From Oscillospiraceae bacterium (GTDB lineage Bacteria > Bacillota > Clostridia > Oscillospirales > Oscillospiraceae), in the NCBI GenBank assembly GCA_017445385.1, contig JAFSUG010000023.1, positions 107,773 to 171,772 on the forward strand: DNA of 64,000 bases, written 5' to 3'. Below are positions 43,396-51,736 of this stretch, one piece after another. The translations under genes and the position numbers were made by a program. The notes below the pieces were generated by a model. That model did not search any database. It was not told where the DNA came from and saw only the letters and a list, made by a program, of their open reading frames with translations. Positions within the stretch are counted from its first letter, which is position 1; every line of letters begins with the position of its first letter.

Positions 43396-44376
43396 TTATC
43401 CGATAAAAGTCACCGCGAGATACGCGCCGTACACCAGCAGCATCGCAACGCCCTGCAGCCGGCTGAATTTTCTGCGGATGATCGTAGGCACAACGGCGAT
43501 GAGGGCTTCGGCAAGGCAGAAGGGCATATCCAGCGAGAAGCTTGCCTGCGAAACGGGCAGAACGCCGCCGCTGATGATTGAGCAAAGCGGCAGGATCAGC
43601 GTAATATCGATGATGTTCGCGCCGAGAATGTTGCCAACGGAAAGACCGCCCTGCTTTTTCACGATCGCCGTGATTGCGGTAACAAGCTCCGGCAGGGAAG
43701 TGCCGATTGCAACCATTGTGACGGCGATCACGCGCTCGGGAACGCCGATGCGCTGGGCAAGGATCGTGCCTTCGTCAACAAGCAGCCGCGAGCCGAGCAC
43801 AAGCAGAATCGTGCCGATTACAAACAGCCCTAAATTCTTTGCAAGGTCGCCCTTGTTCACAACGGCGCGTTCAGCCGCGCCGGTTTCCGATTTTGCGCTG
43901 CGGATATTCTCATAGATGTAAACGATAAAAATTGCGAAGCAAATCAGCCCTTCGCCGAGCGTCATCTGCCCGTCAAGGCAGGTCAGCAGCAAAACGAGCA
44001 CGGCGGTTACCATGATTGCGCCCTTTACCGCAAACTGCTTGCGGCGGATTGCAATCGGCAGGAACAGCAGCGTAACGCCCATGATCAGACCGATGTTCGC
44101 AGTGACCGAGCCGACGGCGTTGCCGATGGCAAGCTCCGTGCTGCCCTCGATTGCCGCCATAACGGAAACGATGATCTCCGGCAGCGTTGTTGCGATGGAA
44201 ACAACCGTTGCGCCGATCAAAAACTTCGGGATGCCGGAAGCCTCCGCCATCCAGGTAGCCGCGTCAACGAACCAGTCGCCGCCCTTTACGATAAAGAGCA
44301 GCCCGATCAAAAACAGAACGATCACGAACCAAAGCTGCTCGTTCATGGCGTTCCATGTGCCGATAATTGCCTGCAT
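43396..44376 (-). CDS. CaCA-family cation antiporter (YrbG type), riboswitch-controlled
   Basis: 326-aa integral membrane protein with ~10 hydrophobic segments in two inverted halves. The two alpha-repeat motifs are GATVVSIATTLPEIIVSVMA (residues ~52-71) with GNAVGSVTANIGL, and MVAIGTSLPELVTAITAI with GNILGANIIDITLILP. These are Na+/Ca2+-exchanger family signatures. The 5' leader is a yybP-ykoY riboswitch, which senses Mn2+; this suggests that the protein exports Mn2+ or is induced by it. The start follows GGAGGAGTTAAA. Confidence 0.88.
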   Translation of the reverse strand: MQAIIGTWNAMNEQLWFVIVLFLIGLLFIVKGGDWFVDAATWMAEASGIPKFLIGATVVSIATTLPEIIVSVMAAIEGSTELAIGNAVGSVTANIGLIMGVTLLFLPIAIRRKQFAVKGAIMVTAVLVLLLTCLDGQMTLGEGLICFAIFIVYIYENIRSAKSETGAAERAVVNKGDLAKNLGLFVIGTILLVLGSRLLVDEGTILAQRIGVPERVIAVTMVAIGTSLPELVTAITAIVKKQGGLSVGNILGANIIDITLILPLCSIISGGVLPVSQASFSLDMPFCLAEALIAVVPTIIRRKFSRLQGVAMLLVYGAYLAVTFIG

Positions 44377-44393
44377 TTTAACTCCTCCATTTC

Positions 44394-44515
44394 ATAAAAA
44401 AAGACTTTCAGCACGCAACCGTGCTAAAAGTCTCGTTCCCAAAACATCAGGCGCATGACCACCGATAAAGCATCGGGCGATTGTTGATCATGCGGAATAA
44501 CTACTCCCTTTTAAC
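44394..44515 (-). promoter_or_regulatory. yybP-ykoY (manganese) riboswitch with expression platform
   Basis: Read on the minus strand: AAAAGGGAGTAG (from 44512) opens P1, followed by ATCAACAATCG, CCCGATGCTTTATCGG-type hairpin, a GGTCATGCGCC arm and the closing GGGAACGAGACTTTT. The GGGAGTAG and (A/G)TCAACA segments and the terminal GAACGAGAC are conserved yybP-ykoY elements. Downstream, AGACTTTTAGCAC pairs with GTGCTGAAAGTCT before a T run (to 44394). This terminator shares AGACTTTT with P1, so ligand-stabilised P1 should prevent termination and switch the antiporter gene on. Confidence 0.85.
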
Positions 44516-44659
44516 GAGGATAATCATAGCAGATGCGGACAGCCCTGTCAAGCTGAAAAATGTCGAATCAATTTTATAAAATTCACAGATTATTCATGCG
44601 AAACCGCCTGCAAATACGCTAAAATAGAACGGAATGATCCGGGAGAAAGGAATTTTGAT

Positions 44660-46297
44660 ATGAAAGAGAACACGCAGAAAACGGAAAAACGCAAAGTAAA
44701 TAAATGGATTTGGATTGGCGGCGCGGCGGCGCTGATCCTTGCGCTTTTGCTTTTGCCGCGTCTGCTTGGCGGCGATCAGCAGGGCGCGCAGACAATGCAG
44801 TATACGCTCGCGCCCGTTCAGCGCGGCGACGTAACCGCCGAAATCACCGGCACGGGTACGCTGGAGGCGGCGGATTCCTACGTTGTCACAAGTCTCGTGG
44901 AGGCAACGATCTTAACTGCCGATTTTGAAGAGGGCGATACGATCCACGAAGGCGACGTGCTCTATACGATTGACAGCTCATCCGTGTCCGGCAACGTGGA
45001 GCAGGCGCAGATTGCGCTTGGGCAGTCGCGCAGAAGCTATCAGAGCATGCTGGACGACCGCGAAAAGCTGACTGTTACAGCATCGGCGGACGGCAGAATC
45101 GTTGAGATCACGGTCGATCCCGACGACGACGTTCTGCCCGGCCAGCAGATCGCGCTGATCCGCGATACCGACAATATGACGCTCGAAGTGCCGTTTGCGG
45201 CGGATGATGCCGCCGCGATTGCGGTCGGCGACCATGCCTCGGTTACGCTGGACAGCACGTTCGAAACGCTTTCCGGCACGGTCAGCAAAATTTCCGCGAT
45301 TGATACCGTGCTTTCGGGCAACCGCATCACGCGCACGGTCACGATCGACGTGCGCAATCCCGGCGGCTTGACCGCCGATCAAACGGCTTCGGCAACGGTC
45401 GGCGCGGTTTCGTCGGCAGGCGGCGGAACGTTCGCCTACGGTAAAACGGCTTCCGTAACCGCGGAGGTTGGGGGAACGGTGGAACGCATCATCGCCGCGG
45501 AGGGCGACCGCGTCCGCAAAGGCGATCCGATTGCGCAGCTTTCCAGCAGCACGCTTGACGATCAGCTTCAGACCGCGAAGGATTCCGTGCGCAATGCGGA
45601 AATTGCGCTGGAAAGCCGCAGCGATCAGCTCGATAACTACACGATCACTTCGCCGATCTCCGGCACGGTGATCGATAAAAACTATAAAGCCGGCGAGAAT
45701 ACCGAGGTCAACAAGGTTCTCTGCACGATCTATGATCTCAGCTATCTTACAATGACGCTCGCCGTGGATGAGCTGGATATTTCGAACGTAGCTGTCGGAC
45801 AGAGCGTGCAGGTCACGGCGGACGCCGTAGAGGGCAAAACCTTTGCCGGCGTCGTTACAAAGGTCAGTCCTGTCGGCACAAGCGCAAACGGCGCTGCAAC
45901 GTATCCCGTAACGATCCGTATTGATGAAACGGAGGGGCTTTTGCCCGGCATGACCGTGGACGCCACGATCGTTCTGGACAGCGCGAAGAACGTTCTCACC
46001 ATCCCTGCCGAAGCGCTTTCGCGCGGTGACCGCGTGCTCGTTACGGCGGATTCTCCGAGCGCATCAAACGGGCAGCCGGTCGAGCAGGAAAACGGCGAGA
46101 CGGAATACTATACGGTTGAAATTGCCACAGGCGTGAGCGATGAGGAGCAGATCGAGGTCAGATCCGGCTTGCAGGAGGGCGATACGGTTGCCTATATTGC
46201 CGCAACGCGCGGCGAATCGTCCCCGTTCCCGTGGATGAATCGAAACCGCGGCGACTACGGCGGCGATGAAAGCGCCCCGATGCGCGGAGGGCAGTAA
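44660..46297 (+). CDS. HlyD/MacA-type efflux adaptor protein
   Basis: 545-aa membrane-anchored adaptor with one N-terminal membrane segment (WIWIGGAAALILALLLLPRL) followed by lipoyl/barrel-sandwich, helical and beta-barrel domains: ITGTGTLEAADSYVVTSLVE, SVSGNVEQAQIALGQSRRSY, TITSPISGTVIDKNYKAGEN, TIRIDETEGLLPGMTVDATI. There appear to be two barrel-sandwich segments (about residues 60-165 and 250-350). It acts with the downstream MacB-like ATPase and permease as a Gram-positive YknXYZ-like exporter. Substrate unknown. Confidence 0.85.
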   Translation: MKENTQKTEKRKVNKWIWIGGAAALILALLLLPRLLGGDQQGAQTMQYTLAPVQRGDVTAEITGTGTLEAADSYVVTSLVEATILTADFEEGDTIHEGDVLYTIDSSSVSGNVEQAQIALGQSRRSYQSMLDDREKLTVTASADGRIVEITVDPDDDVLPGQQIALIRDTDNMTLEVPFAADDAAAIAVGDHASVTLDSTFETLSGTVSKISAIDTVLSGNRITRTVTIDVRNPGGLTADQTASATVGAVSSAGGGTFAYGKTASVTAEVGGTVERIIAAEGDRVRKGDPIAQLSSSTLDDQLQTAKDSVRNAEIALESRSDQLDNYTITSPISGTVIDKNYKAGENTEVNKVLCTIYDLSYLTMTLAVDELDISNVAVGQSVQVTADAVEGKTFAGVVTKVSPVGTSANGAATYPVTIRIDETEGLLPGMTVDATIVLDSAKNVLTIPAEALSRGDRVLVTADSPSASNGQPVEQENGETEYYTVEIATGVSDEEQIEVRSGLQEGDTVAYIAATRGESSPFPWMNRNRGDYGGDESAPMRGGQ

Positions 46298-46298
46298 G

Positions 46299-47012
46299 AT
46301 GTGCGCGCTGATTGAATTTCGGAACGTCTGCAAGTATTACTACATGGGCGATAACACCGTTGTTGCGGCGGACCACGTATCGTTTACAATCGAGCGCGGC
46401 GAGTTCGTTGCAATCGTCGGGCAGTCCGGCAGCGGCAAATCCACCTGCATGAATATAATCGGCTGCCTGGACGTGCCGACCGAGGGAACGTACCTGCTGA
46501 ACGGCGCGGACGTGGGAACGCTCGGAAAGAACGAGCTTGCCGAGATCCGCAACGAGCAGATCGGCTTTATCTTTCAGCAGTATAATCTGCTGCCGAAGCT
46601 GAATCTTGCGGAAAACGTGGAAGTGCCGCTCATGTATGCCGGCGTTGGCAAAGCGGAGCGGCGCGCAAGGGCGCGAAAAGCGCTTGCGGACGTGGGTTTG
46701 GATGATAAATGGCGCAACCGCCCGAATCAGCTTTCCGGCGGTCAGCAGCAGCGCGTTTCAATTGCGCGTGCGCTTGTGGGCGATCCATCGCTGATCCTTG
46801 CCGATGAGCCGACCGGCGCGCTGGACAGCAAAACCGGCAAGGAAGTGCTTGCGATCTTGCGAAGCCTGAACGAAGCCGGACGGACGGTTGTTCTGATCAC
46901 GCATGATAATTCCATCGCCGCGCAGGCGCAGCGCATCATCCGCCTTGCCGACGGCAAGGTGATCTATGACGGGCCGGTTGATGAGCCGCCGAAAGGAGGC
47001 GGCTCGCAATGA
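46299..47012 (+). CDS. MacB/LolD-type ABC transporter ATP-binding protein
   Basis: 237-aa ATPase: Walker A GQSGSGKST (residues 41-49), Q-loop GFIFQQYNLLPKL, signature LSGGQQQRVSIARAL, Walker B LILADEPTGALDS and H-loop LITHDN. The LolD/MacB group energises FtsX-type permeases, which is what follows. The start lies 1 nt after the adaptor stop, with GGAGG upstream; the ATGA overlap couples it to the permease. Confidence 0.93.
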   Translation: MCALIEFRNVCKYYYMGDNTVVAADHVSFTIERGEFVAIVGQSGSGKSTCMNIIGCLDVPTEGTYLLNGADVGTLGKNELAEIRNEQIGFIFQQYNLLPKLNLAENVEVPLMYAGVGKAERRARARKALADVGLDDKWRNRPNQLSGGQQQRVSIARALVGDPSLILADEPTGALDSKTGKEVLAILRSLNEAGRTVVLITHDNSIAAQAQRIIRLADGKVIYDGPVDEPPKGGGSQ

Positions 47013-48202
47013 GTGTATTGGACTCCGTCACAATGGCGCTGAAAAACATAAAAACGAGCAAAGTGCGCACGTTTTTAACGATGCTCGGCATCATAATCGG
47101 CGTTGCCGCCGTAATTGTGATTGTCGGACTCGGAAACGGTCTGCAAAACTACGTGACCGACAGCTTCGCCTCACTTGGAACAAACACGCTGAACGTGAGC
47201 GTGCAATCGCGCGGCGCAACGCGCACGCTGAAGGTGGACGACGTTTATGCCATCGTAGAGGACAACAGCGAATATCTTGCGCTTTGCAGCCCGACCGCAT
47301 CTGTTTCCGGCGCGCTGAAAATCGGAACGGAAACGATCACCGGCTCAACCGTCAGCGGCGTGAGCGAGGATTATTTCGAAATCCGCGGCTATGAGATCGC
47401 AGAAGGTCGGGGACTGGTTTATAACGATATCGCAACGTGCGCAAAGGTCTGCGTCGTGGGCGAATACCTCAACCGCGCGTATTTTGACGGCGAAGCCGTC
47501 GGGCAGTATCTGCGGCTCGGCTATCTGCGGCTGAAAATTATCGGCGTTATGGCGCAGGAGAGTGATGACGCGCCGGAATCCGGCGGTACGGACGATTGCG
47601 TTTATCTGCCGTACTCCACCGCCTCGCGCTCGTCCGGCCGCATTACCGGCTACGTGATCACCGCGCGTGATGAGAAGACGGTTACCCAAAGTAAAAACGC
47701 GCTCGAAGACGCGCTGTTCGATTATTTTGACAGCGAGGATTATTATACGGTCATCAGCATGTCGGAGATTCTCAGCGTCATGACGAGCATGATCGATATA
47801 ATGGTGGGCGTGCTTGCCGGGATCGCGGCGATTTCGCTGGTTGTCGGCGGCATCGGGATTATGAACATTATGCTCGTTTCGGTCACGGAGCGGACGCGCG
47901 AGATCGGCATTCGAAAATCGCTTGGCGCGAAAGAGCGGTATATTTTAGAGCAGTTTATCATCGAAGCGGCAACAACGAGCGCAATCGGCGGCGTGCTTGG
48001 CATCGGTTTCGGCTACGTTCTTTCTGCTGCGGCAACGAAGGTGATCGAGCTTGCGATGGATGAGGCGCTCATCGTTACGCCTACGGCTTCGGCGATCGTT
48101 TTGGCGTTTGGAATTTCCTGCGGAATCGGCGTTCTGTTCGGTTTTCTGCCGGCGCGCAAAGCCGCGCGGCTCAACCCGATCGATGCGCTGCGCTATGAAT
48201 AA
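47009..48202 (+). CDS. MacB/FtsX-type ABC permease
   Basis: 397-aa permease with the MacB topology: one N-terminal membrane segment (TFLTMLGIIIGVAAVIVIVG), a periplasmic-type MacB core domain (~residues 45-245) and three C-terminal membrane segments beginning LAGIAAISLVVGGIGIMNIM and ending GISCGIGVLFGFLPARKAAR. The TERTREIGIRKSLGAKERYI coupling segment is typical. It completes an adaptor-ATPase-permease export system, presumably for peptides or toxic compounds. Confidence 0.93.
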   Translation: MSVLDSVTMALKNIKTSKVRTFLTMLGIIIGVAAVIVIVGLGNGLQNYVTDSFASLGTNTLNVSVQSRGATRTLKVDDVYAIVEDNSEYLALCSPTASVSGALKIGTETITGSTVSGVSEDYFEIRGYEIAEGRGLVYNDIATCAKVCVVGEYLNRAYFDGEAVGQYLRLGYLRLKIIGVMAQESDDAPESGGTDDCVYLPYSTASRSSGRITGYVITARDEKTVTQSKNALEDALFDYFDSEDYYTVISMSEILSVMTSMIDIMVGVLAGIAAISLVVGGIGIMNIMLVSVTERTREIGIRKSLGAKERYILEQFIIEAATTSAIGGVLGIGFGYVLSAAATKVIELAMDEALIVTPTASAIVLAFGISCGIGVLFGFLPARKAARLNPIDALRYE

Positions 48203-48215
48203 AGAGGATTATACT

Positions 48216-50066
48216 ATGAAAAAATGGATTGCAATTGCATTATGCGCCTGCCTGCTGCTTGGGCTGCTTGCGCTTCCGGCAGCGGCGGCAAATGACGATA
48301 CGAAGCTGGAGGTTGTCCGTGTGCTTGGCATTCTCGTCGGCGATGATCGCGGCGATCTGATGCTCGATGCGCCTGTTACGCGCGCCCAGTTTGCAAAGAT
48401 GATGACCGCCGCATCCGACGCGAAGGATACCGTAACGCCGTCAAGCGGCGCTTCGATGTTCCGTGACGTGAAGAGCAGCCACTGGGCAAGCGGCTATATC
48501 CAAACCGCTATCGAGCGCGGCTGGGTGCTTGGCTACGTGGACGGCACCTACCGCCCGGATCGGACGATCACGCTCGAGGAAGGCTGCACCGCGCTTTTGC
48601 GGATGCTCGGCTACGGCGCGTCGTCGCTGGAGGGGGCGTACCCGCAGGCGCAGCTGAATAAAGCGCAGTCGGTCGGGCTGCGCGATGATCTTCAGGCTGC
48701 AAGGGGAGAGATGCTTTCGCGCCGCGCATGCGTTACGCTCTTTTATAATCTGCTTACGGCGCAAAATGCGTCCGGCGCGGTTTACGGCCAAACGCTCGGC
48801 TATACGGTAAAAAACGGCGAAGTGGACTACGCCTCGCTGATCGCATCGGAGCGGAAAGGCCCCTACGTTTCGGAGGGAAGCGTATCGCTTCCGTTCGGAA
48901 CGGAAAACGTAACCGTTTTCCGAAACGGCAAAGCGTCCTCGCTTGCGGCGGTGCAGAAGTATGACGTTTATTATTACCATACGAATCTGCGCACGGTCTG
49001 GGCATACAGCGATCGCGCAAGCGGTACGCTTACGGCGATCGCGCCGAATCAGACTGCGCCGTCTTCCGTTACCGTTGCCGGCGTGAGCTATGCGCTGGAA
49101 ACGAGCGATGCTTCCTATCAGTTCTCGCTCTATGGCAGCTTCCGCCCGGGTGATAACGTTACGCTGCTGCTCGGCGTAGACGGCGGCGTTGTGCATGCCG
49201 TTTCGGCGGATAATCTTTCCACGGTTTACTATGGCGTTGTGCGCGCTTCAAGTCGCCTTGCCGCAACGGAGCAGACCGCGCAGGGCGCATCCGGCAGACA
49301 GACGGCAACGGCGCTCATCTGCGCCGACGGCGCAGAGCGCACGTTCTATCATAGCGGCGCTGCGCTGAAAGCCGGTACGCTTGCCTCGGTTTCGGTGAAT
49401 GAAACGGGCACGAGCGTTAGAAATCTGAGCGAGCAAACGCTTTCCGGCCGCGTCAGCGCGGATGCGGCGATGATCGGGCAGTATCGCCTTGCAGACAATG
49501 TGCAGATTCTTGATTCCGATACGAAGGGCAACTATGCGGTTGTTTATCCATCGCGCCTTGCCGGCGTTTATCTGGAAAGCAGAAACGTGCGCTACTATGC
49601 TTATAATGCAAACGGCGAGATTGCATATTTAATTCTGAACGAAGCAACGGGCGATCTTTGGGACTATGCGCTGCTCAGTACGGCTGTGGCAAACGGCGAT
49701 TATTTCAGCTATGTGTATTATTGTCATGGCGGCACACCGGTGGCTTTCACAGAAAAAGCGAATTACTCCGTTCAAAAGGGCGGCATTGCGCTGATCAGCG
49801 AAAACGGCACGCTTGCCCGGATGCGGCAGCTTACTGCGGCAAGCATTACGCAGCTCGGCGAAAACAGCGCGTTTGCCGGCGGCAGGCAATACCGCATTGC
49901 CGACGGCGCGGAGGTTTTGCTCCGTGATCGGGAAAACGGCGCAAACTACTATGCAACGTCGCTTTCGCGGCTCAATACGGCGGATTACACGCTCACGGGC
50001 TACTATGATGATTTCGGCTGCGCGGCAGGCGGACGGATCCGCGTGATCGTAGCGGAAGAGAAATAA
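48216..50066 (+). CDS. Secreted SLH-domain protein
   Basis: 616-aa protein with a signal peptide (MKKWIAIALCACLLLGLLAL, cleavage near AAA-AN at ~27) and three SLH domains in the first ~200 residues (LEVVRVLGILVGDDRGDLML; FRDVKSSHWASGYIQTAIER; AYPQAQLNKAQSVGLRDDLQ). The remaining ~400 residues are beta-rich with many Tyr/Ala/Ser and match nothing I recognise. It should be held on the cell wall by its SLH modules. It lies 13 nt after the permease gene with AAAGAGG before the ATG, so it may be co-expressed with, or serve, the export system. Confidence 0.8.
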   Translation: MKKWIAIALCACLLLGLLALPAAAANDDTKLEVVRVLGILVGDDRGDLMLDAPVTRAQFAKMMTAASDAKDTVTPSSGASMFRDVKSSHWASGYIQTAIERGWVLGYVDGTYRPDRTITLEEGCTALLRMLGYGASSLEGAYPQAQLNKAQSVGLRDDLQAARGEMLSRRACVTLFYNLLTAQNASGAVYGQTLGYTVKNGEVDYASLIASERKGPYVSEGSVSLPFGTENVTVFRNGKASSLAAVQKYDVYYYHTNLRTVWAYSDRASGTLTAIAPNQTAPSSVTVAGVSYALETSDASYQFSLYGSFRPGDNVTLLLGVDGGVVHAVSADNLSTVYYGVVRASSRLAATEQTAQGASGRQTATALICADGAERTFYHSGAALKAGTLASVSVNETGTSVRNLSEQTLSGRVSADAAMIGQYRLADNVQILDSDTKGNYAVVYPSRLAGVYLESRNVRYYAYNANGEIAYLILNEATGDLWDYALLSTAVANGDYFSYVYYCHGGTPVAFTEKANYSVQKGGIALISENGTLARMRQLTAASITQLGENSAFAGGRQYRIADGAEVLLRDRENGANYYATSLSRLNTADYTLTGYYDDFGCAAGGRIRVIVAEEK

Positions 50067-50386
50067 GAAAAGCGGATTTCTTCTTTGGGCGGCGCAAATT
50101 AGGGATTATGCAGCCGCAAAGCGGATCTTTTCGTGCAATACTGCGTTATCAAAAGAGGGAATCCGACAAGAATTCCCTCTTTTTCTGCCTTGTCTTGCGC
50201 AAAAATCTCTCGCTTTGCGGTGCTTCGCAGTTTTGAGCCAGCAATTTTTCGTCATGACAAAGCACAAAGTTGGGGTAATCCTGACGGATTACCCCAACTT
50301 TTAATGCAGTGATGGCGGAAAAGGGGGGCTCAAAACCTACATACTCCCTAACTTGCGCCGCCCTTGAAGAAATCCGCTTTTTTATG
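50067..50386. repeat. Large Y-shaped palindromic non-coding element
   Basis: The whole 320-nt gap between convergent genes is a nested palindrome. Outer arms 50068-50110 and 50340-50382 are ~90% complementary (AAAAGCGGATTTCTTC...; one small bulge, two other mismatches). Inside, CCGCAAAGCG (50113-50122) pairs with CGCTTTGCGG (50211-50220), enclosing hairpin AAAAGAGGGAAT/ATTCCCTCTTTT (50151-50183). Separately, TTTTGAGCC (50231-50239) pairs with GGCTCAAAA (50327-50335), enclosing a 16-bp perfect hairpin AAAGTTGGGGTAATCC/GGATTACCCCAACTTT (50266-50301). No credible reading frame. It could be a structured RNA, a MITE-like element, or an elaborate double terminator. Confidence 0.7.
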
Positions 50387-51316
50387 TTACAGCAGACCTG
50401 CTAAAATCTCGTTGCTGTTGCCGCTCTGCCCAACGTGCCCAACGATCAGATATTGATCGGTCAGGTTGTTGTAGGCAAATTCCGGCTCCAGATGGAAGTT
50501 CTCGATTTCGCCTGCCGTATGCACGTGTGTACGCGGTCCGGTACAGGCGTGGAGCTTGCCGTCGATGGAGATATGGCCCTCGTCCACAAAGTCGATGATT
50601 ACGTTTCTTGCGATTGCGTCGTTTACCGTTTTTTCCAGCTCCGCAAGATCAAGATCGGGCTTCTGGTGGTCAAATTCCAAAAGGAAGCCGTGGCGGACGT
50701 CGCCGTGGTGGCAGGCTTCCATCAAACCCTCCGGCATATAAAATTCGCAGAGGTCTTCCGCAGAGTGCGCCATCTTGCGGTAGTTCACGGATTTATGCAC
50801 GATGCTTGCGATCTCTCTCGGATCGGGGCCGAATATATTCGGGCGTGTTACGATCACTTCTTCGCCGATGCCGATGAGCAGCTGCGCGTTTGTGCCCATC
50901 AAAAACGGGTAGATCAAATCGAAATGCTCCACAACAACGCGCTTTCCCTTGCGGACGGTCTGCAAAATCGCGTCCGCCAGCTCAAACGGCTGCGTAAAGC
51001 CCATTTCGAAGCGGATGTCCACGTGGTAGGTATGCGGCGAATAGAAGCCGCGCTGCACGGCGTCCTGGTCGAGCAGGGGAAGCGGACGGACGTTTACGCC
51101 GTTATCATCGTTCGTCAGCTCCAAGCCGGGGAACATTGCCTTGATGAGCACGCTCTTGCCGGAGCCTGCCTCGCCGATAATACCGATCAGTTTATCAAAC
51201 GGCGTAAGATACTGCTGGGCGATCTGCATGCCGAGCGAATAGATACGGTCCCGTCCGCGCGGCGCGAAATAGATGCTGCAAAGGTGGCTGTTCTGCAGCA
51301 GGCTGGTAGGCATCAT
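50387..51316 (-). CDS. P-loop protein of the 'AlaS second additional domain' type
   Basis: 309-aa protein. An N-terminal kinase-like P-loop domain carries GIIGEAGSGKSVLIKAMF (Walker A GEAGSGKS, residues ~44-51) and VVVEHFDLIYPFL (acidic Walker B-like). The C-terminal half has HGDVRHGFLLEFDHQKPDLD and ACTGPRTHVHTAGEIENF, a His-rich segment resembling the second additional domain of threonyl/alanyl-tRNA synthetases. I recall this architecture from Clostridia under that domain name; no reaction is known. Two ATGs (51316, 51313) follow GGAGGCGTTTGCTT; the first is chosen. It diverges from citDEF. Confidence 0.65.
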   Translation of the reverse strand: MMPTSLLQNSHLCSIYFAPRGRDRIYSLGMQIAQQYLTPFDKLIGIIGEAGSGKSVLIKAMFPGLELTNDDNGVNVRPLPLLDQDAVQRGFYSPHTYHVDIRFEMGFTQPFELADAILQTVRKGKRVVVEHFDLIYPFLMGTNAQLLIGIGEEVIVTRPNIFGPDPREIASIVHKSVNYRKMAHSAEDLCEFYMPEGLMEACHHGDVRHGFLLEFDHQKPDLDLAELEKTVNDAIARNVIIDFVDEGHISIDGKLHACTGPRTHVHTAGEIENFHLEPEFAYNNLTDQYLIVGHVGQSGNSNEILAGLL

Positions 51317-51399
51317 AAGCAAACGCCTCCTTTTCGGAATTGTAATTCCAGTATACATTCGCGGCGCAGAAAAGGAAAGCCCCAAAAGCAAATAATTGG

Positions 51400-51428
51400 T
51401 TGCAAAAAGAAAATATTGGTACTACAAT
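51400..51428 (+). promoter_or_regulatory. Promoter of citDEF
   Basis: TTGCAA (51400-51405), 17-bp spacer, TACAAT (51423-51428), followed by AAAGGAAG before citD. Confidence 0.55.
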
Positions 51429-51464
51429 AGCTTCGGATAAGGATAGGGAAAGGAAGTGCTTTCA

Positions 51465-51734
51465 TTGCAGAAAATCGTGAAAAGCGCAACTGCCGGCACG
51501 CTCGAATCCAGCGACGTTTACGTGGAGCTTACGCCATCGGACGGCGGCAACGAGATCGAGATCGAATCGGTTGTGCTTGCCCAGTTCGGCGATGCGATCC
51601 GCAAAAGCGCGGAGGCTGTTCTCAAGCAGTTTTCCATTGAAAACGCAAAACTCAAACTAATCGACCGCGGCGCGCTCGATTGCGTGATCCGCGCGCGTGT
51701 TGAAACCGCAGTGCTGCGTGCGAAGGAGGGCTGA
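51465..51734 (+). CDS. citD: Citrate lyase acyl carrier protein (gamma subunit)
   Basis: 89-aa acyl carrier subunit of citrate lyase. The N-terminal ATAGTLESSDVYVEL aligns with CitD proteins, where the serine of LES (S15 here) carries the phosphoribosyl-dephospho-CoA arm. The TTG at 51465 is preferred: it gives the family N-terminus (QKIVKSATAG) and is spaced 9 nt from AAGGAA. A GTG at 51456 sits directly against that site. It is the first gene of citDEF, with a 2-nt gap to citE. Confidence 0.9.
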   Translation: MQKIVKSATAGTLESSDVYVELTPSDGGNEIEIESVVLAQFGDAIRKSAEAVLKQFSIENAKLKLIDRGALDCVIRARVETAVLRAKEG

Positions 51735-51736
51735 TT

